A stretch of DNA of 64,000 nucleotides from positions 16,700 through 80,699 of the forward strand of contig DAIQNR010000015.1 in NCBI GenBank assembly GCA_036788295.1, written 5' to 3'. The translations under genes and the position numbers were made by a program. The notes under the pieces are model-generated. The model ran no database searches. It worked only from the letters and a program-made list of their open reading frames with translations, and was not told the DNA's origin. Positions 42,213 through 50,740 of the stretch are shown one piece after another. The DNA is from JAHQVK01 sp036788295. GTDB lineage: Bacteria > Myxococcota > Kuafuiibacteriia > Kuafuiibacteriales > Kuafuiibacteriaceae. Positions within the stretch are counted from its first letter, which is position 1, and every line of letters starts with the position of its first letter.

Positions 42213-44126
42213 TCACTTGTAGCTGCGCTGGGTCAGCTTCACGTACTCGAATTCGAGCGGCTCCTTGTGGAGCACCGGCTTCTCCCCCACGCCCGAGAAC
42301 TGCCAAGAGCCGACGAAGCTGAACTGCTCGTCGTCGCGCTTGGCCTCGCCTTCCGGCGTCTGGTGCTCGGTGCGGAAGTGTCCGCCGCACGACTCGTCGC
42401 GCATCAAGGCGTCTTCGGCCATGAGCTCGGCGAATTCGAGGAAATCGGCCACCCGTCCGGCCCGCTCGAGGGCCTGGTTGTAGGTCTCTCTCGTGCCGGT
42501 GACGTTGACGTCCCGCCAGAACTCCTCACGCAGGGTGCGAACGTCGTCGATGAGCTTCGTGAGGCCCTCCGCGTCCCGGGCCATGCCGCACTGGTCCCAA
42601 ACCATCCGCCCGAGCTTTCGGTGGAAGTCGCTCGCGCACCGGGTGCCCTTGACCGCGAGCAGGCGGTCGAGCCTCTGGGTGACCTCCCGCTCGGCGTCGG
42701 CGAAGGCCGCGTGATCGGTGTCCGGGCGCGACGTCCCCTGCTGCTTCGCGAGGTACCCGCCGATCGTGTACGGGATGACGAAGTATCCGTCCGCCAGCCC
42801 CTGCATCAAGGCGGAGGCGCCGAGCCGGTTGGCGCCGTGGTCGGAGAAGTTCGCCTCCCCCAGCACGAACAAGCCGGGGACGTTGCTCATCAGGTTGTAG
42901 TCCACCCACAGGCCGCCCATCGTGTAGTGCGGGGCGGGGAAGATCCGCATCGGGACCTGGTAGGCGTCCTCGTCCGTGATCTCGTGGTAGATGTCGAAGA
43001 GGTTTCCGTACTTCGCCGCGATGACGTCTCGGCCGTCCCTCGCGATCGCGTCCCGAAAGTCGAGGTAGACCGCGGGCTTGCCCCCGACGCCGCGGCCCGC
43101 GTCGACCTGGTCCTTGGCGTTTCGGGAGGCCACGTCGCGGGGCACCAAGTTGCCGAACGAGGGGTACTTCTCCTCGAGGAAGTAGTAGCGATCCGACTCC
43201 GAGATCTCGTTGGGGTGCCGCATGTCCCCCGCTTTTCGAGGGACCCACACCCGGCCGTCGTTTCGGAGCGACTCGGACATCAGGGTCAGCTTGCCCTGGT
43301 ATTCGCCGCTCACGGGGATGCAGGTGGGGTGAATCTGGGTGAAGCAGGGGTTAGCGAAGTACGCGCCCCGCTTGTAGGCCCGGTGGATGGCGGTGGCGTT
43401 GCATCCCATCGCGTTCGTCGAGAGATAGAACACGTTCGAGTAGCCGCCGGTGGCGATGCACACCGCGTGGGCGGAGAAGCGCTCGATCGTCCCGGTGCGC
43501 AGGTCGCGGGTGATGATGCCCTTCGCCTCGCCGTCCACGACCACGAGGTCGAGCATCTCGTGGTGGGTGTGCAGCTTCACCTTGCCCGTCGCCACCTGCC
43601 GGTTCATCGCCGCGTAGGCGCCGAGCAGCAGCTGTTGCCCGGTCTGCCCTCGGGCGTAGAAGGTCCTCGAGACTTGGGCGCCGCCGAAGGAGCGGTTGGA
43701 CAGCACCCCCCCGTACTCGCGGGCGAACGGGACCCCGAGCGCGACGCAGTGGTCGATGATGTCCACGCTGCACTGCGCGAGCCGGTACACGTTCGCCTCG
43801 CGGCTACGGTAGTCCCCGCCCTTCACCGTGTCGTAGAACAGCCGATAGATGCTGTCGCCGTCGTTCTGGTAGTTCTTTGCGGCGTTGATCCCGCCCTGGG
43901 CGGCGATCGAGTGGGCGCGGCGAGGGCTGTCGTGAAAGCAGAAGGTGTGAACGTTGTATCCGAGCTCGGCGAGCGCCGCCGACGCCGACGCCCCAGCGAG
44001 GCCGGTCCCCACCACGATGATGTCGTACTTCCGCTTGTTGGCGGGGTTGACGAGCTTCATGTTGAACTTGTGCTCGTCCCACTTCTTTTCGATGGGGCCG
44101 GATGGAACCTGGGATTGCAGCGTCAT
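42213..44126 (-). CDS. sdhA: Succinate dehydrogenase/fumarate reductase flavoprotein subunit
   Basis: 637 residues from ATG 44126, with AGGAG upstream. It oxidises succinate to fumarate, or the reverse, using covalently bound FAD. The FAD motif VVGTGLAGASAS is at about 38-49; the flavin-linking His is His72 in RRAHSIAAQGG. Substrate-site stretches include QIHPTCIPVSGEYQGKLTL and LGEANFSDHGANRLGASALM. It is the long form found with diheme or monoheme cytochrome b anchors. An FAD-dependent fumarate reductase role cannot be told apart by sequence alone. Confidence 0.96.
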   Translation of the reverse strand: MTLQSQVPSGPIEKKWDEHKFNMKLVNPANKRKYDIIVVGTGLAGASASAALAELGYNVHTFCFHDSPRRAHSIAAQGGINAAKNYQNDGDSIYRLFYDTVKGGDYRSREANVYRLAQCSVDIIDHCVALGVPFAREYGGVLSNRSFGGAQVSRTFYARGQTGQQLLLGAYAAMNRQVATGKVKLHTHHEMLDLVVVDGEAKGIITRDLRTGTIERFSAHAVCIATGGYSNVFYLSTNAMGCNATAIHRAYKRGAYFANPCFTQIHPTCIPVSGEYQGKLTLMSESLRNDGRVWVPRKAGDMRHPNEISESDRYYFLEEKYPSFGNLVPRDVASRNAKDQVDAGRGVGGKPAVYLDFRDAIARDGRDVIAAKYGNLFDIYHEITDEDAYQVPMRIFPAPHYTMGGLWVDYNLMSNVPGLFVLGEANFSDHGANRLGASALMQGLADGYFVIPYTIGGYLAKQQGTSRPDTDHAAFADAEREVTQRLDRLLAVKGTRCASDFHRKLGRMVWDQCGMARDAEGLTKLIDDVRTLREEFWRDVNVTGTRETYNQALERAGRVADFLEFAELMAEDALMRDESCGGHFRTEHQTPEGEAKRDDEQFSFVGSWQFSGVGEKPVLHKEPLEFEYVKLTQRSYK

Positions 44127-44218
44127 GGTTGCTCCTAGTATGCGTTCGGGCGCTCGGGAAAGCTGGCTCGTGGTTTTCGCGCTCAGGGAAGGACCCGAGA
44201 GGGGAAGAGGGACTGCCG

Positions 44219-44845
44219 TCAGCCCGCGATCATCGCCCAGATCGGGAGAATGGCGAACCCGGCGGCGATGAGCCAGCCCGAGGCGACACCAGCGATCCGA
44301 AGCCGCGCCCGCCACGCGCTCTTGGCTACCCCGAGAGTTTGAAACGAGCTGCCGATCCCGTGGCTGAGGTGCATCCCGATGGCGACCATCGCGAGCACGT
44401 ACCACGCGACCGTGAGGGGGTTTTTGAAACTGCGAATCACCAAGCCGTACAGCCCGTCCACACCGCCGTGGTCTCCGAACTTGAACGTGGCGACGTGGGT
44501 CACGACGAAGACGGCGATGAGAATGCCCCCGATGAACATCGATCGAGAGAAAACCGTAGCCTTGCCGTTGGTGGACTGCACCTCGTAGCGGTGCTGCCTC
44601 GCCTTTCGGTTCTCCATGGTCACTTTGATGCCGGAGTAGATGTGGAGACCCAAAAACGCGATGAGACCGATCTCCGCGATGTAGAGGGCCCCGCCGGTCC
44701 CCTCGAGAAACGCAGCGTAGGCGTTGAAGCTGTCGGGTCCCTTGAAGAGCAGGAAGTTGCCCACGAGGTGGCCGACGAGGAAAACGAGCCAGGCCAGGCC
44801 AGTGAGGGCCATGGCGGTCTTTTTGACGATGGAGGCTAGCGACAT
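44219..44845 (-). CDS. sdhC: Succinate dehydrogenase/fumarate reductase cytochrome b subunit
   Basis: 208 residues from ATG 44845. Five membrane helices are visible (about 10-32, 55-75, 103-122, 145-165, 185-205). His residues for heme ligation lie in FLVGHLVGNFL, AFLGLHIYSG, VVTHVATFKF and AIGMHLSHGIG, consistent with a diheme b558-type single-subunit anchor (TIGR02046). It passes electrons to quinone. It begins the sdhC-sdhA-sdhB operon; 92 bp separates it from sdhA. Confidence 0.93.
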   Translation of the reverse strand: MSLASIVKKTAMALTGLAWLVFLVGHLVGNFLLFKGPDSFNAYAAFLEGTGGALYIAEIGLIAFLGLHIYSGIKVTMENRKARQHRYEVQSTNGKATVFSRSMFIGGILIAVFVVTHVATFKFGDHGGVDGLYGLVIRSFKNPLTVAWYVLAMVAIGMHLSHGIGSSFQTLGVAKSAWRARLRIAGVASGWLIAAGFAILPIWAMIAG

Positions 44846-45110
44846 GCGAATCACCTGGTGCGGAGTCGAAAGGGACGTCTTCGCCCGCCACGGTTGTTTC
44901 GTCGCTCAGGTCCTGAGTCAAGCGGATTGCCCCGGACGTTTCGGCGCAATCTCGGTGCTTTACCGCATCCGCCCCCCAGGTCGGGTCCGCGGGCCGGGTC
45001 GACCTCGGGCGGCAGCGAAGTATCTTCGCGCTGGCCCCCGCGACCTCCGCCCGACTCGGCCGACCCGATTGTGACCGTGCCCGGGACGGTCCGGGGGTAG
45101 CATCGCGTGC
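44846..45110. promoter_or_regulatory. Divergent intergenic region between sdhC and the DUF6178 gene
   Basis: 265 bp without a supported gene. It should hold promoters for the sdh operon (minus) and the DUF6178 gene (plus). On plus, TAGCAT (45098-45103) stands 7 nt before ATG 45111 and fits the leaderless pattern. No operator-like repeat was noticed. Confidence 0.4.
45098..45103 (+). promoter_or_regulatory. Putative -10 element of a leaderless transcript (DUF6178 gene)
   Basis: TAGCAT, 7 nt before ATG 45111, with a TTGTGA further upstream but at 23-bp spacing, too far for a standard -35. Confidence 0.4.
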
Positions 45111-46844
45111 ATGGGCGAAGCGATCGAAGAAGGAGCGGACGTCGTGGCCCTGTCCCCATGGGATCGGGCAAGGCGCCGGGCTCGCGACGGAGAAGGCGCG
45201 TTTTCCCTGGCCCAGAGCGCGGACGCTCGCGGCCTCGTAGACAGCGAGGCGGCGATCCGCTCCGCCTCTGCGCTCGAGGCCTACTACGCCATCAAGCGGC
45301 GCGGGCTGGCCGACGCGACCCATGCGCTCGGGTTTTTGTCGAAGGAGCAGATCCAGACCGTGCTCGACCTCGAGGTCTGGGCCGCTGACACCCTGGACAT
45401 CCCGGAGCTGCTGACGTGGCTCGAGGCGTTTCGGGAGGCGGGCCTCGACGCGCTGGCGCGGGCGGCGAAGGCCCTCGACCCCGAAGCGCTCGCGGCGCTG
45501 TTCCGACGCCGACTGCTCATCGCCCACAAGCCTTCCGACGACCGCTCCGACGAGGACCCGGTCCCGGCTTGGCTCACCAACCCGCCGCCCGACATCGAGC
45601 CGATCGTCGAGACGCCCGACGGCCGGTACCTCATCGCGGCCCGGGCCCGGGACGAGCGAACCGAGCTCGAGGACGACGACGAGGAGGAGGCGGAGGAGGA
45701 GAAGAAGCAGGTGCTGGCTTTGGTGGGCGAGCTGTACCTCGACGAGGATTGGGGGTTCGTCGCTCACATCCTGAGGGTAGCCATGGACGATCTGACCACG
45801 AACCTCGAGGAGGACGCGTTTCGGTGGCGGTCGGCCCGCATCGAGGACCTCGGTTTCGTGCCCTTCGAGCGAGCGGTCGCGGTCTACGCCCCCCTTGCGC
45901 CGGAAGCCCTCTTGGCGCCGGCGGCGCGCTACGGGGGTCTGGCCGAGCTCCGGCTGCCTCGCCTTCACGTCGAGGCGCTCGGCCGCGGACGGCTCGAGGC
46001 GGCGCTTCGGGGTCTCGATGCCAAGGCGCTCGGCCGGGTCGAGGGCGAGCTGCTCGCGGTGGCCAACGCGGTGCTCGGCGCCGACCGGATCGCGCCGGCC
46101 GACCTCGACGCGGTCGAGGCGACGCTCGAGCGGCTGAAGGCGACGGTCGAGCTCGCGCTCGCCTACGGGGTTCCGCCCGAGGACCGGGACGACGTGGCGA
46201 CGGATCGGCTCGAGGCGCAGCATGCTCAGACCCTGTTTCGGGTCGGTTTCACCCTGACCGCGCAGCGGGCGGCTCGCGCTCGCGCGCTCTGTTCTCGGCT
46301 GCCCGAGCTCGGGCTGTCGGCGTGGACGGGCCCGGAGCGCTATGTGCTCGAGGGGCTCTCGTCCCCCCGGCCCCGGTTTCGGTCCCAGGCCGAGGACCGG
46401 CCGTTTTCGACCCCAGAGGACCTCGAGTGGGTCGATTCTGCGCTCGAGCGGATGGAGCGAGAGCTCGACGCTTTCGAGCGGGCCGGGCTCTTGGTCCGTG
46501 CCCCGGAAGAGGCCTGGCCCGAGGACCCGGTGGAGCACGATCTCGACCTTCGGCTCGGGACCGCGCTCGCGTCGGCGCTCGGCGACGGCCGGCTCGGGTT
46601 CGTCCCCTTGTCCGAAGAAGCGGTCCTGGCCCTGTTCGATCGGCTCGGGGTCGCTGCGGACCGCCGGCTCCCGGTGCCGGACGCGGTGAAGGCCCATCCG
46701 GAGCTGCTCCCTCGGGCGGAGCGGGTGCTCGCCGAGCTGTCGGCGTCGTGGTTTTCGCTCGTCGGGCGGGAGCGGGTGGATCTGCGCTTCGTCGAGGGGG
46801 TGCTCAGGGACCGCCGAGCACCGCCCGAGCGAAGCCGTCCGTGA
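45111..46844 (+). CDS. DUF6178 family protein
   Basis: 577 residues, no signal peptide. The N-terminal third has AYYAIKRRGLADATHALGF, LSKEQIQTVLDLEVWAADT and LLTWLEAFREAGLDAL, which I recognise from the DUF6178 family of Deltaproteobacteria. A strongly acidic stretch (about 180-197, ELEDDDEEEAEEEKK) separates it from a mainly helical remainder. A segment FEEDAFRWR-like (TNLEEDAFRWRSARIEDLGF) follows. The function is unknown. The 3' end overlaps the convergent Cys-rich lipoprotein gene by 41 bp. It is likely cytosolic. Confidence 0.8.
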   Translation: MGEAIEEGADVVALSPWDRARRRARDGEGAFSLAQSADARGLVDSEAAIRSASALEAYYAIKRRGLADATHALGFLSKEQIQTVLDLEVWAADTLDIPELLTWLEAFREAGLDALARAAKALDPEALAALFRRRLLIAHKPSDDRSDEDPVPAWLTNPPPDIEPIVETPDGRYLIAARARDERTELEDDDEEEAEEEKKQVLALVGELYLDEDWGFVAHILRVAMDDLTTNLEEDAFRWRSARIEDLGFVPFERAVAVYAPLAPEALLAPAARYGGLAELRLPRLHVEALGRGRLEAALRGLDAKALGRVEGELLAVANAVLGADRIAPADLDAVEATLERLKATVELALAYGVPPEDRDDVATDRLEAQHAQTLFRVGFTLTAQRAARARALCSRLPELGLSAWTGPERYVLEGLSSPRPRFRSQAEDRPFSTPEDLEWVDSALERMERELDAFERAGLLVRAPEEAWPEDPVEHDLDLRLGTALASALGDGRLGFVPLSEEAVLALFDRLGVAADRRLPVPDAVKAHPELLPRAERVLAELSASWFSLVGRERVDLRFVEGVLRDRRAPPERSRP

Positions 46845-49506
46845 CGGCATCGAGCCCGACGGGGGCTCCGCCAACCGCGTCGAACTGCAGCCCGATCCGG
46901 GGGGCGCCGGCTTCGAACCGGAGCACGTCGAGCGCCAACCTGGCCCCAGCTCGGTCCTCGAAACCGGCCGGCGCCGGGGGCACGGTGAGGGTCCCCCCGG
47001 TCGGACCGTAGATGTCCCAAGCGCCGGTGGCGCTCTCGAAGCGGAGCCGGGCCGCGTCCCCGGTGGCCGGGATTTGCGCCGCTCGGGTGGCCTGATCCCA
47101 GGTCGCCCCGGTCGGCGCCGGCAGCCAGCCCGAAGACAGGTCCACCGTGGTTGGAAGCCGGCGACCCACGAACAGGCGGGCCGAGCCTGGACCGGGCAGC
47201 CCCGCCGCCGCGGCCCGGACGGCGGTCGCGAGCACCGCGTAGCGCCCGGCCTCGAGCCCGCCGTAGGGCGGGGCCATGCGGGTCAGGAACGTCTCCACCA
47301 CCCCGCTGCCCATCTCTTCGCGCTCCCCGTCGATGCCGAGCGGCACGAAACCGACCCCGGGGAGCACCACCCCGGCGAGCACGATCAGGGTGTTGGCGTC
47401 GCCGCCGGCCACCGCCGGAAGCGGCCCCACCCGCAGCTCGTACCGCAAGCTCTGGGCCGCGCTCGGGGCGAGCCGCACGCTCGGGAGGCCATCCCAGTCC
47501 GGGCGCAGCTCGGTCCGGTTCCCGTTTCCGTTGAGGTCGTTGGCGTCGGGCACCCGCGGCACCGCGAGCAGCGTTCGGATCGGGAGCACCGCGTGGTCGA
47601 AACGCTGAAAGAACGGCAGCACCGCGGTGGCGATGTTTCCGAGGTCGCCGAGCCCGATGCCGGCGCCGGACAGGTCGACCCGTCCCCCGAACGCCCACAC
47701 CGACCGCAGGCCGGGCTCGGCGCCGGCGTAGAACGTCGTCTTCAGAGGCAGATTGGTCCCGAACACCTCCACCGAGAGCGTGTTGTTGGCGGGCACCGGG
47801 ACCGGGCCGACCATCGGCACCTGCACCTGGAACAGCTCCCCCCCAAAGAGGGTGGTCGGGTCGAATCCGAACAGCGGCGACGGGATCGACGTCCCGGCCA
47901 CCCCGATCTCGAGCGCGCCCTGGGTGCTCGCCTGCGACAGGTCGATCGAGCCGGAGACGCCCGATGCTTCGTCGGGCAGCGACCGTGGGGCGAGCCCCAC
48001 TCCGATGTCGATGGTCTCGACCGCGGTCAGGGTGACCCAGTCGTGGTCTTCGCTCGCCACGGTCAGCCGGGCCGGGCGGTCGACGAAGCCGGGGAAGCGG
48101 GCCTCGCCCCGAGCGTCGGTGATCTCCGTCTCGAGCCGGCGCTGATAGGAGAGCTCCACCGTTGCCCCCGGGATCGGCCGGCCGGTGCCCCGGTTCACGA
48201 CCCGGACGACGGTGTCCGTCGGTGCCGGGCCGAGGTTCACGAGGTCCACCGGGTTCGACTCCACCCGGCCGAGCGACCCCTCGACCGCCGCCCGCACCAC
48301 CGTCGCGCCCGCCCGGGTCCCTCCGGTGGCGATCCCGTTTGGGTCCATCGAGGCGACGACGGTGCTGCTCGAGGTCCAGTCGAAGCGGATCCCGGGGACG
48401 GCCCGCCCGGTCTGGTCGAGCGCGAGCGCGACGAAGCTGACCCTCCCCCCAGGTCGCACCGCTACCGCCGGGCCGAGAATCTGGATCTCGGTGACCGACC
48501 GGGCCGACGCCGGCGGCGCGCACACCCCGCCTTGGCACAGCTCGCCGGCCGGGCAGTCCTCGTCGCCCCGGCACACCGCGGGCACGCATCTTCCGCCCAC
48601 GCAGTCGAAGCCGCTCGGACAGGACGCGTCGACGCAGCTGAGCGCGAACTGGCACTGTCCGGCGGGATCGCAGTATGCATTGCCGGGACAGTCGCGGTCC
48701 GTTCGGCACCCCTGGGCATCGACGCACTCGCCGATCGCCGGGTCGCAGGTGCGGCCGGGCGGGCAATCCTCGTTTCGGTCGCAGAGCTGAAACGCCTCGC
48801 ATCGGCCTCGCCCGGTTGCGCCGTCCCGGCAACGCTGTCCCATCGGACAGTCTTCGTCCATCGCGCACTCGGACGGGCGGCACTGGTTGCCGCCGCAGAA
48901 CTGGCCCGCGGGACATTGGCTCGAGGCGGTGCAGCGCTGCCTGCACTCGCCGGCGGAGGCGTCGCACACGAACAGGCCGGCGGGAGGGCCGCAGTCTGCG
49001 TTGCCGGCGCAGGGCGTCCTGCACAGGCCTCGGGAGCAGCGGCGGTCGCTCGGGCAGTCGGCGGAGCGGTTGCACGGGGTGCCGGGCTCGCAGCGGCCCA
49101 TGGCGCAGATCTCCGCCGTCTCGCACGCCCAGTCGCTGGGGCAGGGTCCGCAAATCCCGTCCTCCTGGCACACGAGGCCGCCGGGGCACGACATGTCCGG
49201 GCCGCAGGCGACCGGCTCCGTGCACTGGCCTGCCTCGCAGCCGAGGCCTTCTGGACAGTCCTCCGGTCCGGTGCACGACCGGGGCACGCAGCGTCCCTGC
49301 TCGCAGCTTTCGGAGGCGGCGCAGTGCTCGTCCTCGAAGCAGGCTGCGCACGCGCCTTCGGGGCCGCATCGCTCCCCGGTCGGGCAATCGGCAGGACCTC
49401 GGCACCCAGCGTCGGCGCCGCCGGCGTCGCCGAGCGGGTCGGGGGCCGAATCGGAGCAGGCCAAGGAGAGGGCGAGCGCGAAGAACCGGAGGCGAGGGCC
49501 GAACAC
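46804..49506 (-). CDS. Large Cys-rich lipoprotein with Ig-like and beta-rich C-terminal domains
   Basis: 900 residues from GTG 49506, chosen because it gives a compact lipoprotein signal, FGPRLRFFALALSLAC. Residues about 25-330 contain some fifteen short modules of the form D-C-P-x-G-x-x-C-x-x-G-x-C (for example DCPTGERCGPEGAC, DCPMGQRCRDGATGRGRC). A Big-type Ig-like domain follows (VRPGGRVSFVALALDQTGRA), then a carboxypeptidase-regulatory-like fold (RPIPGATVELSYQRR and DARGEARFPGF). The C-terminal 400 residues are beta-rich. It is a probable cell-surface adhesion or stalk protein, related in style to 1083-1967. Confidence 0.85.
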   Translation of the reverse strand: MFGPRLRFFALALSLACSDSAPDPLGDAGGADAGCRGPADCPTGERCGPEGACAACFEDEHCAASESCEQGRCVPRSCTGPEDCPEGLGCEAGQCTEPVACGPDMSCPGGLVCQEDGICGPCPSDWACETAEICAMGRCEPGTPCNRSADCPSDRRCSRGLCRTPCAGNADCGPPAGLFVCDASAGECRQRCTASSQCPAGQFCGGNQCRPSECAMDEDCPMGQRCRDGATGRGRCEAFQLCDRNEDCPPGRTCDPAIGECVDAQGCRTDRDCPGNAYCDPAGQCQFALSCVDASCPSGFDCVGGRCVPAVCRGDEDCPAGELCQGGVCAPPASARSVTEIQILGPAVAVRPGGRVSFVALALDQTGRAVPGIRFDWTSSSTVVASMDPNGIATGGTRAGATVVRAAVEGSLGRVESNPVDLVNLGPAPTDTVVRVVNRGTGRPIPGATVELSYQRRLETEITDARGEARFPGFVDRPARLTVASEDHDWVTLTAVETIDIGVGLAPRSLPDEASGVSGSIDLSQASTQGALEIGVAGTSIPSPLFGFDPTTLFGGELFQVQVPMVGPVPVPANNTLSVEVFGTNLPLKTTFYAGAEPGLRSVWAFGGRVDLSGAGIGLGDLGNIATAVLPFFQRFDHAVLPIRTLLAVPRVPDANDLNGNGNRTELRPDWDGLPSVRLAPSAAQSLRYELRVGPLPAVAGGDANTLIVLAGVVLPGVGFVPLGIDGEREEMGSGVVETFLTRMAPPYGGLEAGRYAVLATAVRAAAAGLPGPGSARLFVGRRLPTTVDLSSGWLPAPTGATWDQATRAAQIPATGDAARLRFESATGAWDIYGPTGGTLTVPPAPAGFEDRAGARLALDVLRFEAGAPRIGLQFDAVGGAPVGLDAVTDGFARAVLGGP

Positions 49507-49584
49507 CGGCGCATTCGCCCCCTCGGCGCGCCCCCCGGTTATCGGTCGGTTGACGGACGCACGGCGGCCCGTGTCGTTGAGCCC

Positions 49585-50415
49585 ATGGAATCGCTGAACG
49601 GAGCGCGCAGGGAGGCGCCCGTCCGCAGTTTGCGTCCGGCTCTGCCGGCGCGGGACCCGAGAGGACTCGCCGTCGTGGCGCTGCTCGCCACCGCCGGATG
49701 CTACCGCCACGCGGTGACCCCGTCGGACAGTCCGCCTCCGTCCGCGCTCGGGGAGCTGGTCTCGATCCCCGGGGGCAGCTTCACGATGGGGGACGTGAAC
49801 GGTGACCCGTCCGAGTACCCGGAGCGCCCGGTTCGGATCGATGCGTTCTCCCTCGACCGGACCGAGGTCACGAACGCGGCCTATTCGGCCTGCGTCGGCG
49901 CTGGCCGCTGCGAGGCCTCCCCCTACCGGGAGGACCCGGTCCTCGGTCGGCCCGAGCATCCGGTGGTGGGCGTGTCGTGGTTCGACGCCGAGGCCTTCTG
50001 TCGGTTCGTCGGTCGCCGGCTCCCGACCGAGGCGGAGTGGGAGTACGCGGCCCGAGGGCCGGACCTTCGGCTGTGGCCGTGGGCCGGGGCCTTCGATCCT
50101 TCGAAGGCCAACACCCGTGAGAAGTCCTCGTTTCCTCGGACCGCCCCCGTCGGTCGCTTCGTGGACGGGGCGAGCCCGTTCGGCGTGCTCGACATGGCTG
50201 GAAACGCGGCGGAATGGACGGCCGACTTCTTCGACCCCACCTGGTACCGCACGCAGGGCGCCGCCGTGAACCCGACCGGCCCGAACGACGGCCGCGAGCG
50301 GGTGGTCCGCGGCGGCTCCTGGGCCGACGGCTCCCACCGGGTCCGGGTCGCCGCCCGGGTGGCGAAAGCCCCCACCGAAGTCGACGACGCGACGGGCTTT
50401 CGCTGCGCCCGATAG
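49585..50415 (+). CDS. Lipoprotein with formylglycine-generating-enzyme (SUMF1/FGE-sulfatase) domain
   Basis: 276 residues. RGLAVVALLATAGCYRH has a lipobox-like TAGC. The FGE-sulfatase fold is plain: VSIPGGSFTMGDVNGDPSE, VRIDAFSLDRTEVTNAAY, HPVVGVSWFDAEAFCRF, RLPTEAEWEYAARG, FGVLDMAGNAAEW and RVVRGGSW. In true formylglycine-generating enzymes two active-site Cys near the C-terminus bind copper; here the end is GFRCAR with one Cys, so catalysis is doubtful. Myxococcota have many such exported paralogues of unknown role. It is divergent from the Cys-rich lipoprotein (78 bp). Confidence 0.9.
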   Translation: MESLNGARREAPVRSLRPALPARDPRGLAVVALLATAGCYRHAVTPSDSPPPSALGELVSIPGGSFTMGDVNGDPSEYPERPVRIDAFSLDRTEVTNAAYSACVGAGRCEASPYREDPVLGRPEHPVVGVSWFDAEAFCRFVGRRLPTEAEWEYAARGPDLRLWPWAGAFDPSKANTREKSSFPRTAPVGRFVDGASPFGVLDMAGNAAEWTADFFDPTWYRTQGAAVNPTGPNDGRERVVRGGSWADGSHRVRVAARVAKAPTEVDDATGFRCAR

Positions 50416-50482
50416 CCGAAAAGGGCCGGCGACGTCGCGTTCCGGGCTCGCCAAGCGATCGGCCCCCGGTCACGATGAGGGG

Positions 50483-50740
50483 ATGGGGGTGCGAAATCGG
50501 CTCGCCGGGGTGCTGTCGGCCTGGGTGGACGGGGACGCGTGGAGCCGGGCCATCGACCGGGTCCAGACCACCCGGGGCCGGATCGCGGATCTGGAAGCGG
50601 CCGCGCTTCACTTCTGTCTTCTCCCCTCCCGAGAAGACCTTCGCGTGGTCCGCCGGCGGGTCCACCGGGTCCGCCGGGAGATGTCGGCGCTCGAAGCGGA
50701 GCTCGAGCGGCTCGAGGCGGCGGTCGAGGGGCGGCGATGA
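50483..50740 (+). CDS. Small coiled-coil protein of unknown function
   Basis: 85 residues. The C-terminal half is a charged heptad pattern (MSALEAELERLEAAVEGRR), and the N-terminal part is helical (GVLSAWVDGDAWSRAIDRV). No signal peptide or known domain is seen. Its stop overlaps the start of the next lipoprotein gene as ATGA (50737-50740), which supports it being real. Confidence 0.6.
   Translation: MGVRNRLAGVLSAWVDGDAWSRAIDRVQTTRGRIADLEAAALHFCLLPSREDLRVVRRRVHRVRREMSALEAELERLEAAVEGRR

Noticed and set aside
46340..49405. Very long minus-strand frame, about 1000 residues, inside the Cys-rich lipoprotein region
   Set aside because: It is in a different frame from the lipoprotein, is Arg-rich with low-complexity, and lacks motifs, whereas the other frame gives the regular Cys modules and a lipoprotein signal.
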